From the NCBI GenBank assembly GCA_005406025.1, contig BGZK01000527.1, forward strand, positions 1 to 64,000: a DNA stretch of 64,000 nt, written 5' to 3'. Source of the stretch: Eumeta japonica. Taxonomy: Eukaryota > Arthropoda > Insecta > Lepidoptera > Psychidae. The notes below the pieces were generated by a model, which was not told the origin of the DNA, ran no database searches, and was given only the letters and a program-made list of their open reading frames with translations. Below are positions 1-11,336 of this stretch, piece after piece (within the stretch, counting starts at the first letter, position 1; each line of letters begins with the position of its first letter). The translations under genes were made by a program, and so were the position numbers.

Positions 1-667
1 TTTCGCTTCCATTATTCATCCTGATACAGGTTCCGTTAACAATTTCAGTCCGAAACTCGGCGTCGAGCTTTATCTTCACTTCAATATTGCAGTTACCGAG
101 AATCAATCAGTATAAAAAAACAATTCATTCTATATTTGAAGTCGAGCATGCGCGGAAATGGGCCCTGCTCGATCGGTGAGGTACTACAATTTCAATGAAT
201 GCCGACGTCAAGTGACGGTTTACACTCTTGATCTCTTAGCCTTATTGCTTTCCCCTTTCGGCACATATTCTCTTCTTACCCAAGGGGCTGGAAATGCGGA
301 AATAACTCCTCTGAATTGGGAGTGTCTATGGGCGGCGTGACCATATATTCTCCGGTGGCTGGCAAGCTCGTTAGCACATTTGCGCCTCGAATATACATAC
401 ATATATATATAAATCAAGTGATTTCGCAGGAAAAAGCTAGTAAATACTATGTTACTCCGACTTAGTTTCATATTTGTCAGAATTTAGGTTTTGAATTCAT
501 TAAAAAAGGGCCAGATTTTGAGCACCCGTAATCGATGAAGTTGCATGAAAAGATTGATGGTTGTCAGTGATACAAGAGATAAATGCAAAGATCGTACCAT
601 ATGGAAATTTATAGTCTCTGCTTACCCTTCTGGAAAAATAGGCGTTAGTTGAGTTTACATTATCATT

Positions 668-695
668 ATATAGTTTATGATGTCATAAACTATAT
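668..695. repeat. Perfect 13-bp inverted repeat (hairpin)
   Basis: Arms 668-680 and 683-695 are exact reverse complements separated by two bases (TG). The arm is atatagtttatga. The sequence can fold into a near-loopless cruciform. No gene or transcription signal is attached to it, so its function is unknown. Confidence 0.7.
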
Positions 696-1689
696 GAAAC
701 AAACCGACAAACAGAAAAATAAAAATATACATTTTTGCATTCTACAATATTACATATCCTTCACCCTGCGTTAATTTTTTTTTTGCAAAAACCTTTGATG
801 TACGGACAAACAAAGTTTGCGATCTTATTGTTCGTATAAATTAAGGTGTTATCAAAAGAGAAATCAAAAAAGGTAGCAATATTCCCGTTAAGCTTTTACA
901 TTGTAATTAGTTGTAATAACGATTGCGTTCAATTGGCTGTGCCAACACCTACCAATGTAACCTCTCTAAAAATGGAATTCGGTGATGTCCATGATATTAA
1001 GCTGCAGGAATAATTTAGCTCTAATGTGTAAGGAAAACTGCTAGCAGGCCTCTTACGCTATGGGTTCTGTATTACCATCAACGTAAATATTAATTGGATT
1101 CATTTTGTACATTACTTTAGGTTGCGACTTTGGTAGTGCCCTTTGGATATCTTGCTAAATAACTCAAACAACTATTATGGAGTATTGTCGTATTTCTTGA
1201 AGTAGGAGAAGATATTTAAAGCGCATTATAATATTTTCTAAAATATTACCCTTATCATTTAATTCGTGTTACTACTTCTGATTATATAATAAAATAGTTT
1301 ACACTCATTGTATTTAGATGATTTTTACCTGTTTTCTATATCAATATAGGGAACATGAAGTTCCCGTGAAATCTGAGGCAATTAAGGTATCTTTTTTTTT
1401 AATTAAACTTTAAATTTTTGAAACTATTCAAATATCATAGAGGGAAGTTCTACATAGTAATGTAAGGGAGAATGTTTATTAAATTCTCTATTTATTAATT
1501 TTAATATTTTTATTTTGAGTATGCTCCAACTGAAAATCTCAGTTTATAATTGCAATAAAATACTTCTTATATGATAAAAATTAAAGATATCTAAAATTAC
1601 CGATTTCAGATTTTTCTCTTAACTTGCGCTGTGAGGCTTCACTTTTTTTGCTAGATTTCATGAAGCCATATCAATGGGAAGTACCTCAT

Positions 1690-1915
1690 AAGTTTTGACG
1701 AATGGGTTTTTATAAGTATCAATTTGTGTGACGAAATGCTTGTAATTTTGATTGCGTTAATTTAGAAGGATATTTTTTTTATAATTCCAAGGAACCCCAG
1801 ACTTAATTGATTTGCATTAATTTCGATTTAGTATCTTTATCTGTTCTCAAGAGCAATGATCTGGACAGAAGAAATAGACAAGCAGATGGACAGACAGACA
1901 AGCAGACAGCAGAGA
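1690..1915 (+). repeat. Probable retroelement 3' tail with GACA-type simple repeat
   Basis: The segment reads through 'ctgttctcaagagcaatgat', then a run of imperfect cagacagacaagcagacagc units near 1875-1910. Degenerate GACA/CAGA runs at the end of AT-rich interspersed repeats are common in lepidopteran genomes, and similar tails occur here near 14750, 15905, 43860, 46630 and 59810. Family assignment is by resemblance only and the boundaries are approximate. Confidence 0.35.
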
Positions 1916-2459
1916 AAGGGATCTTAAAAAAACGTAGACTTTTTCTTTTGAAGTAATTAATTTTAAAAATAAAAGAATAATTTGTATTTTTTCACGTATG
2001 TAGCCGCGTGCAAAAGGTAGTAGCTGGTAAATAAAAAAAACAATTTATATTCGACAAAATAACGTGTATAATAGCAATTGTATTAAATCCTATTAATACG
2101 TATAAAATATTCATGAAATATTTAAAGTGACATTATACAGACTACATCACGTATAATTTATTTACATATAAAAAAAAAAATACATAAGAATTACATTGTA
2201 AGTGTATAATTAGAAGCTTTCTTTACGATTCGAGATAGTGCATTTTCCCAGATTTTTAATGCAGTTGTTTATAATGTGCAGTGATTTTGTTACACAAGAA
2301 TCTATGTCAAATATATAAAAAATCTAAAAAAAGAAATCAAAAGTTCATTACAAGCAAAAAGCGAAAGTGTCCAAGTACACGTAAACATTTGCCGTCCTTT
2401 GATATTGCGCGTCGGTACAACACATATTCAATATCACGAGATAATATTTAATCAGGTAT

Positions 2460-2850
2460 CGCTACAGATACAAGCCGACGTTTCGATGCTGACGACATTG
2501 TCCAACGTATTGATTTTGTAGATAACGAGGTTGGTCTGCTTTACGGCGCCGCGGCGGTGGGCCGGGCCGTGTTTACGACGCCCATCGCCTGCGAGATGTT
2601 TGCCGATAATTATGTTTTGATAGCTGGGCAATAATTGCGTTTGCGCAACGGCAATTGTTCGGCGAAATCGCTCTTCGGATGTCGATAACGGCCGCGACAT
2701 GTATGCGATATTTATGCACCGGCAGATATTGTGTTTGTGACGTCGGCGCGTTGTACGGCTGGTTGTATATTTTGGAGGTGGCGTCTGTTTGTAAACGGTC
2801 GCCGATTTGTAAAAGGTCGCAGGCAAACTGTCCTAATCGTATCGTTTCGC
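2460..2850. promoter_or_regulatory. GC-richer non-coding island, possible conserved regulatory element
   Basis: Base composition shifts abruptly from the AT-rich surroundings to a balanced, CpG-containing stretch (gcgccgcggcggtgggccgg near 2546-2566). Open frames exist on both strands (minus 2452-2826, plus 2655-2957), but their translations are low in hydrophobic order and recall no protein family, so I do not call a gene. Such islands near developmental genes are often conserved enhancers. That is inference; an alignment to other Lepidoptera would decide. Confidence 0.3.
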
Positions 2851-2860
2851 TAAATCATAT

Positions 2861-5800
2861 GGTGTGTCTGGGTCGCATTGATTTAAAGATGAGAATACTT
2901 GTGATAGATTATGTCACATATATGTTATTTTTTTTTAATGATAGTTACATTTGTTAAGATAGGTAAAAAAACCTTACTTTAGAATTTTATATTAGTTATA
3001 ATCAGAAATTATATTATCGGTCGTTCAAATTCAATGACAATTTAAGCACTTATGTTCATTTCATTATTTCATTTGTAAAAGAAACAAAGTCACTTAAAAT
3101 GAATACCGATTCGGTGTTCCTTATTCACTAGTTTTTTGCGCTACAAGTGAAAAATTGAAAGTAAAACTGACTTATTTAAAAGAGAACGTCGAAAAACTAA
3201 GTTTATTTTTAATAAATTATTCATATTTTACCAACAAAGAATGTAAATTTTCTTATAAACGCAAAATTTATGTACAAATTTACAAATTTTGTCATAATCC
3301 ATTTAAATTGACAATCTAGAGTTGACTATAAAATTACATTTATCAAGTCAATTTATCCCCGTCCATTAGCAAGGAAAAAGAAAATATGATTTATAAGTAT
3401 GTCTATGAAACATTAAATATTGAGACAAAAAGATCTTCTTTTAAGAAGACACAAGTGTATCTGATTTATTTTTAGCTGGAACCGACTACGCAAACGACTA
3501 ATTAGTACTTAAAAGAATTATTTTTAGTTTTTTTTTAATTGTTTGAAGAATGAGTAGATATGTTTAAATTACTTATATTTATATTTAATCTGTATAATTA
3601 AATTTCTTTAAATAATTACTATTATCTAAAGGAATCCATCTAGAGAAAAGGTTTTTGAAGGCGGCTTTGTTAAATTTATGTAAAAGTTGTTTTCTCACAA
3701 TAATTAATCTGTCCCTAATTAATTTCCGATTAATAATAACATCAAGATGACAAGTTATGTCATCTTGATGTTCTAAAAATAAATCATGAAATACGAATTT
3801 TTTTCACAAAAAAAATGTCTATTCCACACATATTCATAACGCCACGTATTGCATACCAATAATACTCCGGAGGAATTCGTCTGAAGTCAGACTCTATGGA
3901 TCTGTAGATGTTTTTTCGTACCGGATAACCTCAAAAATATTATCTCTCGTTCAAGGCTTTGCACCTTTAATGCTCCCGTTTGATCTTCGCAATGCGTATT
4001 TGATTCGGCACAATAAATGTAAAGTTCAAAAGTTTGAAGTAACATGCTTCGTGCGATATACAATAAAATTATTTCATTTCAATTTTCATAAACATTCGCA
4101 CCACCGCCGACTACCACTCGCTTTGACTAGCAGCGCCACAAGCGGTGGAAAATAGAACTAGTTATTACAATTTGCCGCGGAGTTTTGTACCTTCGAATCG
4201 TCCTTTGAATTTCATGAACAATTACAAAATGGCTAGGCACTTTGAAATTCGCCTTCGGCATTTCATAATCTAGCAAGCGTTTGTAAATAGACTACGCCCA
4301 TTTCTGCAATGAAGAATCATTCAATTCGACGAAATATTTACACTAACGACCCGATCCGGTTTCGCTCGGGTAGTCATAAAATAATGTACTTTAACTTATC
4401 TGTTTATTGTTTTCATTCCACCATATCGTATATTCATATCTGATCCTCGTTTCAATGTTTCTCCCAGACCATATCATATTGTGATATATTACATTTTAAT
4501 TGCAATGACACCATGTTATCTGTATCATAAAGAATATCATAAAGAACATAATCGGCAATAATAAAGGCAATACATTGAACGTGAAATGTTCATCTGTATT
4601 GGATCAGACATAAACTTGACCCTTATCGTAATCAAATAAAAGCGAAAATGAGAATGTAGTAATATGTTATATAGTTTCTTAATTAGTTAAAAATAATGAA
4701 ATAGACGTTTGTTTAAAGTGCAAAAGAAGTTTTTATTATGAAACTAATGCATGGTGCTCATTGCCGATAACAGTCCCTGTCAACCATTATTATTTATAAA
4801 AACTCACGTCTGGAGGCAAACACATAAAACAGTGATATCTATTTTTTCTAACACGTTTGTGGAGCGGTAGAACAAAGCGTGCATCGCTTAAATTTAACAA
4901 GTGTACGCTTAATTCGTTTTTAAACTTAAAAATAATGAAATTTCGAGGGCCGTACGAGTGTAATCAGGTACAAAAACTATGCCACTATAAAACTTAATTA
5001 TAATTTTCTTACCTATAAAAAAAAAACTACATTTATTATGAAAACAAACCACTCAATGGTTTGGGATTTGAAATATATAGTACGAACCACGAAGCGAACA
5101 ATCTTGCCTATGTTCACTATACAACAATATATGGACATATTTATTTTCTTTATCATTCGAAAATTCTAAAGACATCAAAGTCATATTTTGAAAGACTAGA
5201 ATTCTGGGGATTGATGTACGACTACTGCTAGTATACTTTTAATTCTCTATTTTATATCGCCTAGCAGTTTTTAGTATATAGAGTCCAAGTACACATTATC
5301 CTCTTTCCTATCGTATCGCTTAGGTTATGTCTATTTCCCTTTCTAATGCATAATCTTAAGTATACATGTTTTTACAAGTCTTTTTATATTAAAAGTTACA
5401 CACGTTTATCATGTTAATACGTTAAGAAAGCAATTCTTGTATAAATATATTTGTAACGATTATGGTGTAAATCTGTATTTTCATATACTCTTCCAAAATC
5501 TTTTCTAGAAAAATGTGATTGAAAATGGTGTCAGAAATAATGACGCTTTATAGCACCATCTCTTTGAATTCTAAAAAAAATGCATTGTTGCAATATTATC
5601 TGATGAAGTGTCGAGGTATCAATAAGCTTAACGTAGCGTTCTCAGCAACAGATGGTTAACCACATGACATAAATTAGACAGATTGCACTACGTGACATAA
5701 TTAACGCGATAGCAGTTAGCAGATAAATGTTGCACATTACGTTCTGTATGCACATTATGCACCTGAATACTTAATGTTGGAAATTAACATAAGCAACTTT

Positions 5801-6030
5801 TTCCTTAGGAAGTTATCGTTTTCCCACAGCCAACAAGAAAGACGCCCGGCGGAGTTCGGTCGTCCTATTGTTTTTGTTAAAGCTTAATCGATAACCGATA
5901 TCAAAATAAGTGTTCACGTTATAGTCTACAGTCTTTCTTGTCAATACGTGTTTCGCTATAAAAATTAAATAGTTGTTTTTATTTGTATCAAAGTAAATTC
6001 GATTACAACAGACAGATGTAACAATCCCGC
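2861..6030. other. Non-coding AT-rich stretch
   Basis: No supported gene. It holds the perfect hairpin at 3739-3771 and otherwise AT-rich sequence with scattered homopolymers. The open frame at 3970-4155 (+) is too short and unlike any family I recognise. Confidence 0.6.
3739..3771. repeat. Perfect 13-bp stem, 7-nt loop hairpin
   Basis: Arms 3739-3751 (acatcaagatgac) and 3759-3771 (gtcatcttgatgt) are exact reverse complements around the loop aagttat. The stem is too short for a typical microRNA precursor and has no surrounding pairing that I can see. It is probably a decayed inverted repeat or a replication slippage product. Confidence 0.7.
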
Positions 6031-6039
6031 AATATTCAG

Positions 6040-6255
6040 TGGGATTTGTTATCGGCGCGTGCCGGTTAAGCGCGGTTGTTTACCGCGCTGCGGGACGCGG
6101 GGCGCGGGGGGAAGCAACTCGACTGCGGCGTCCCTGTTTATAATTACGACCGATGATACCACAAAGGGGAGTTAGTTCGCTATAAATAGGACCTTTTTAG
6201 AACGCCGCGCTCGAAAGTGTTCGAGACGGGAATTCGATATTTGCCATTTTTGAGG
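6040..6255. promoter_or_regulatory. GC-rich island with TATA-like box
   Basis: A GC-rich block (cgcgctgcgggacgcggggc near 6085-6105) is followed about 80 bases later by the TATA-like ctataaatagg near 6180. That arrangement could be a promoter or an enhancer. No open frame, start codon context or splice signal downstream supports a gene, so this is only a candidate regulatory segment. Confidence 0.25.
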
Positions 6256-7909
6256 TTTCAAATCAGGGCGGGGGATAGAATGGAATTTAAAGGAGTCGTT
6301 TCATATCCGGCCTGAACTTTGTGTGTATCTTGCAAGGTCGAATAAAAATCTATAGATCACTGGAAAAATGCAAATTTTGAACTGTTGTTTTTGTAAAAAA
6401 GCATTGTATATAAATAATCTATTCGTTTCGAAAGTTGTTAACTAACAATTACAAATTAAATGTACCATAACAGATAACTTAATAATAGAATAATAACGAA
6501 AAAGCCTTATCATCTCACATTAGTTTATAAGTTAAAAATATACAAGTACTTATAAACACAGATTTTTATTTTTTTTTTTTTTTGCTTTATTTTGTTGAGT
6601 TTTATAGTTATGATTTTCGAACGTTCCTTGAAACTTTAATTTGCTTCAATCAATACAAAGTCTATATTCATCAGCAAGCATGTCTGGTAAACAGAAAGAG
6701 ATGTAAACGTGCAAAAAAAAAATGCACTGCCATTTTCTTTTACGTTCGTACGACTCTATAACTCTCTATCGTATGCTCTATGCTGAACATAGTTGCCCTT
6801 GAATATTTCATTATTATGTCATTGTCTATAATTATGTGTTTAATAGCTTTGTACAAAATAACTAAACTACAATATGCCAAAATGATTTATTTTAGATATA
6901 TAGATAATGAAAACTCTATAATTTATTAATGGCGTTTATGAATCAGTTATATAAATGTCGGAGCTCCATACATTCGTGAAAGTTGTCCTTTCAAATATTT
7001 TTTACAAATCCTGAACCGTAATAGGCTAGTTAGTTACTCATCGATTTATCTGTAGTTTTGAAACTGTGGTGGATGAACAACTGTGTCAGGGAGGTATAGT
7101 TTTTGACTATTTTGTTTGGTAGTCTTTTTTGCAAACTATGAAATATTTATGCACTATGAAGTACATGGTATATGATTTTACAAAACTGTATGGCATTTTG
7201 TAATCACTATTTTTAATATCGAAGGAGATCATGAATTCGCGTATATACTCGCATTAACCAGTTTTAAAGTGAAAATTACTACAGTTAGGACTTTATCATG
7301 CATCTTTTCGCGAATACTTATAATCTCCTTTCTTTATAAAATAATTTTGAGAAAGAAGCCATAGTCGTTAAAATAGTCGTTTCTGAGAAAAATAGCTTAA
7401 AACATCTACCTAGTAATATCGTAATGACAGTCTTAGAACAGCTGACGCGTAGACACTGAGACGTCGCGCTTGCGCTTGCAGTGTGGCCGAGCATTTATTA
7501 GGATTATGTCTATAATATTTTATATTGTATATAGTATATTTTAAATGACATATTTTTGTTAAAGTTACTTTGGCAAAGTTGTTAAAAAAATAATATTATT
7601 AATACTTGCGGAAAGATGCATTATAAAATTCATCATGTATAGGCATGTTAAACGTTTTTCGGATGGCTAAAATCTTATGAGTTTACCTCACCGACATACT
7701 AATGTTAACATATGTGTATTAATAGTACATGTGACATTTTGCATATGAAAAATTCAATTGAAATAATATTGTTGTTTTATTTAAATTGAAAGGCTTAGAT
7801 TTTGCAATTCAAACTTTAATAAGCACTTTTATTTTTGGTACAAATTTACTAGGCTTGTGCAGCTCATAATTTATTTTAATGGATATAATGGACATTATAA
7901 AATTTATAT
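6256..7909. other. Non-coding AT-rich stretch
   Basis: I see no gene, RNA or clear mobile element. The stretch contains a 17-base T run near 6570 and scattered AT-rich simple sequence. Confidence 0.6.
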
Positions 7910-7919
7910 AATAATTGCT

Positions 7920-8073
7920 CGGAGTGCCGACAGATGTGAAAACTAGTTAATGTTAATAATTTTAGTTTACAAATTATAATATTTTCATTTTTGATATTTC
8001 TATTAATTTCGAAATCTAATTAGAAATAAAATTATTTCATAATTTTAAGTTTTCATATGTGTCGGCAGTCTCC
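7920..8073. mobile_element. Short MITE with terminal inverted repeats
   Basis: The left end, 7921-7943 (ggagtgccgacagatgtg then aaaac), and the right end, 8049-8073 (gttttcatatgtgtcggc then agtctcc), are imperfect inverted repeats of about 23 bp. The outer flanks match as a direct repeat: aataattgct at 7910-7919 and aataactgct at 8074-8083, 9 of 10 identical. This fits a target duplication of 8-10 bp. The interior (about 105 bp) is AT-rich and non-coding. The size and structure fit a non-autonomous, possibly hAT-type, element. The superfamily call is inferred from the duplication length only. Confidence 0.65.
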
Positions 8074-8083
8074 AATAACTGCT

Positions 8084-9290
8084 TATTCATTTTGCATGAC
8101 TCACAACGCGCAGCGTGTGTGGACAAACTTCAGTTTCGCTACATAAAGTCGTTCCTATACTTTAAACGTTCCTAGACGTTAAATACGCTTTATTATTAAT
8201 GATAAATAACTAGAGACATTTAATTACAAAAATATTTTATTTTCTAATTGATTTACGTTAGGTTACATGACAAAAATTGAGATTGAAAAATATGTGTACC
8301 ACCGTCCGTCTGTTTGTGCGTCGGTGGGTCTTCATGATTTAGAGAAATACAAACAATGAATTGAGATAAATTGTATTAAATAAGTTTCCATATATTCTAA
8401 GGAGGATCTCTATTGATTTTTTTTATTGAACTCACAACCGTTTTACAATTATTAATGAAAGTCTAACAAGTTCTCCAGTTTTACTCTTGTACAAATTGTA
8501 GTCACTATTTTCATCTCTTTCTTATTAAATGCACAAGTGTTCTTTCTCTTTTTTTCCTCGTTTCGCATCGACTGTTTTTTTTATAAATTCTTTACACCTC
8601 CAGGTGGCGCCACTATAAGAAAATTAAAAAAAATATCTTTATCAAGTAAACCAGTTAATAGAATTAAACAATAAAATAAATTAAACTAGTATCACCTAAA
8701 GAGATATAACAGTGCGTATTCGGTGAATAAATATATCCTAGATAACGCTCAGTACACATTAGCCGTTATTAAGTTCGGCAGTTCGGCGAGCTTCGCCCGA
8801 CGCTCGGAAGTATTCGGAGCCGAGCTTCAAAGGAGGAACGCGAACCCGATTTAAGTATGCATAAGCGATATGATCCTCGAGTAATCCCAGCTACCGGAGA
8901 GGAGGCTGGACGAGTCGAGGACGGTCCTCGGTTTTAGGGATACGCAAGTGAATAATAAAAATATAGGGTTCTTCTACACATATATCGAATGACGGGCTCA
9001 TGACTCTTCCTTTATAAGAAAGTGTTACTAACTCGGGACCGTAACATTATACAATTGTAATGCTTCAAAAGAAAATGACATTTCAAAAAGGAAATTATGT
9101 TTGTCACCTGATAGGCCCATTGCCGCTTGCAACACCCTCAGCGTCATGTAACAACAGAGCTTTTACTTATGGATATTTCATTTCAGAATTGTGTCTGCAT
9201 ATATACTGCACAGTCAATAAATTTTGGAGTTTTTCTTAATGAATTTTAATATTTGTTCAAACGGAATAAGTAAGATACATTAGATGTTAA
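8084..9290. other. Non-coding stretch with a GC-richer island
   Basis: Mostly AT-rich non-coding sequence. Between about 8770 and 8945 the composition becomes balanced (ttcggcagttcggcgagctt; gaggaggctggacgagtcga). This recalls the other islands in the window that could be regulatory. No open frame of interest. Confidence 0.5.
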
Positions 9291-9296
9291 TAACTT

Positions 9297-9615
9297 TAAA
9301 AAGCAGATGGGCACCGCCATCCATGGACATTCGCAATTCCAGAGCAGCAGTCATCAGCGTGTTGCCAGGCTCTTGAATAGGTATAGGATATCTGGACAGA
9401 AGGGAGTGGGAAATGGAAAAGGAAGGGGGTTGATCGAGGAAGAGTGGCCCATCGTAACTCTCACTTGCTAGACGAAACGTTTCAGCGGAGGCTATTGCTT
9501 TCGTCTGTGTTTTGTGAGAGGGTGGTATTTCACAGGTCGTATGACGAACCGGGCGCACGCGTATGGAAAGCTTAACGGCCCGTTTTTGTTTTGCTGGTCG
9601 GTTGACTATTTCGCA
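9297..9615 (+). repeat. Interspersed repeat, copy A (diverged)
   Basis: The segment starts near gggcaccgccatccatggac and continues through 'ctctcacttgctagacgaaa' to 'ttttgtgagagggtggtatt'. A related copy in the same orientation lies at about 55826-56060, where the corresponding landmarks are gtgccgcccatggacatcaa and ctctcactcactggactaaa. The motif is familiar as a common lepidopteran interspersed repeat, but I cannot name its class. The minus-strand open frame 9280-9633 falls inside the repeat and is not a gene. Confidence 0.55.
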
Positions 9616-9823
9616 GGAGCGACGCCTCACCAACTTAGGTGGTCAAAATAATGCCTCTGAACACTACGTGTCTATAGAAGTGCAGAGCTTCGCTTCCGAT
9701 ATGCCAACATGTATGCTACGTACTATAATAGACTGTAGACTAGGTGCAGTACTGGGGTAGTGCAGAAACGTTTCCATCGCAAACATACTCCCGCCGTGCA
9801 GCGTCACCTTCAGCGCTGCATTA

Positions 9824-11336
9824 CTATCGTGGTGAAGCGACATTATCGTCTGTGGGCTGTGTAGGCACGATGATGAGTTTCTTCGTCGACCTCCGAAGTA
9901 TCCCACCGCTCGTTCGTCCGTCGACTGCACATACTATCTTGTCAGGCCCTGGGTAGACGGCTACGATGATCCCTCACGGCCAAGTATTTCGTGGCAGCGT
10001 GGAATCTGCTACTCTTGGTGGCGATCTTGTGGTTCCCGCCGGTGCTGCAGGTCGGGAAGATATTCTTTCAGCCATCTCTCCCAGAATTGAGCGGTGAGTC
10101 TTTGAGCGCGCCTCCAATGTTGTCTGCTATCTAATTCGGCGTCGGTGAAACTCCTGGGTATATACACTTGCTCCTATCCTCCCAACAAAAAATGATTAGG
10201 CGTGAGCGCCTCGTCATCTTCTATTACGACAGACACGTGCTTCTACGATGTGCTATTTACTATGCACTATTTATACTATGACCCACGGTCGAACTTTTGA
10301 TTTCGACAGACAGCAGTGAAGAGGTGCAAGAGTTTTCTTATTACTATTTTTCTTCCATGCATGGATCCTTTTGTTTATTGCATGCTGTTCTCTAGTAGTT
10401 AACCGATTTTATGTGCGCCGATTTAAATATACTATTATTTGTAGACGTGGGCGGTGACCTGGATTAATCGCATACACAAAGAAATCCATCTATTTTCGGT
10501 AGTGTGTTAGTTATCTTTGTAGTGATTTCAGTCGTAGAGTACATGCGCTCTTCGCCCATGCACTCAATTTTTTCTATAGTCTATGTTGGCCACCGTTTCG
10601 GTTCTTCGTATAGGAAGGCGAGACTCTTGAATCATCTATGATGTCGGTTGATGTCGCGCGGGATGTCGGAGGTCGTGTCATCGGCGACGGTGTGGCTGCT
10701 CGGTGTCCATCTCCATTCACTCATGGCCGTTTTTTCTTCGATCTCGGCAACTCTATGTGCGACAAACTGTTGGAAGGAGCGCGGGTCGTATCACAGCCAT
10801 GCTAGCACTGTCTTCAAATCTGTTCAGAAAAACCTCCTGTTTGCTTCAATCTGATACTCTTCTGAAACAATTTTCGCTAATTTGCAGTCCAATACAGCTG
10901 CTTGTTGTTCTAGCCGCGGGGTCGAAACTAATTGCAAAAGCGCGACGCGCGCTTTGGCGGCCGCCAGCGTTCACGGCGGCGGCGTAGGTTCGCTCGCTGG
11001 CGTCTACGAATGTGTGTAGCTCTCTGACTACGGCGTGATTTAGATGTGAGTGACACCGAGATATTCTTGTTTTTCTGAGGTTGTTCAAATCTGCGATCCA
11101 TATCTCCCATGAGACTGCTAATTTTTCTGGCAGCTGTCCCATCCTATATCGATGCGCTAGGTTTTTTGAAGTAGATGTTAGCCTGGATGGTGATGGGCGA
11201 CACCAGGCCTAATGGACTGAATAAGGACATCACAGCTATGAGCTCTTCCATCTTCGTAGGTGTACGATATCCGTCTAATATTTCTTCAACTACTCTGGTG
11301 TAATTTGAGTTGAAACTCAGCGTGTTGTCGCTGGAC
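9824..11336 (-). pseudogene. Truncated BEL/Pao retrotransposon pol
   Basis: Read on the minus strand, the region gives BEL/Pao polyprotein landmarks in family order. Near 11300 is DNTLSFNSNYTRVVEEIL, followed by SLFSPLGLVSPITIQA, the end of the reverse transcriptase. Near 11020 is ELHTFVDASERTYAAAV, the RNase H start. The C-terminal block at 10230-10060 begins with DDEALTPNHFLLGG and continues with QHWRRAQRLTAQFWERWLKEYLP. The last coding block ends with LRRSTKKLIIVPTQP and a stop at 9824-9826. Several frame changes and internal stops occur, and the integrase core between about 10600 and 10250 is mostly missing. At 11337 the similarity stops abruptly, so gag, protease and most of the RT are absent. 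Sequence just below 9824 may belong to the 3' LTR, but I could not define LTR ends. The element is dead. Confidence 0.85.

Larger units (their letters stand above)
1..2440. other. Non-coding AT-rich stretch
   Basis: I see no coding region here. Open frames are short (under about 85 codons) and resemble nothing I know. The stretch holds a perfect hairpin (668-695) and a GACA-rich retroelement-like tail (about 1690-1915), both listed separately. The rest is AT-rich unique-looking sequence with poly-A/T runs, as expected of insect intergenic DNA. Confidence 0.6.

Noticed and set aside
2452..2826. 124-codon minus-strand open frame
   Set aside because: Lies in a GC-richer island. An open frame also exists on the other strand, and neither shows protein-like motifs.
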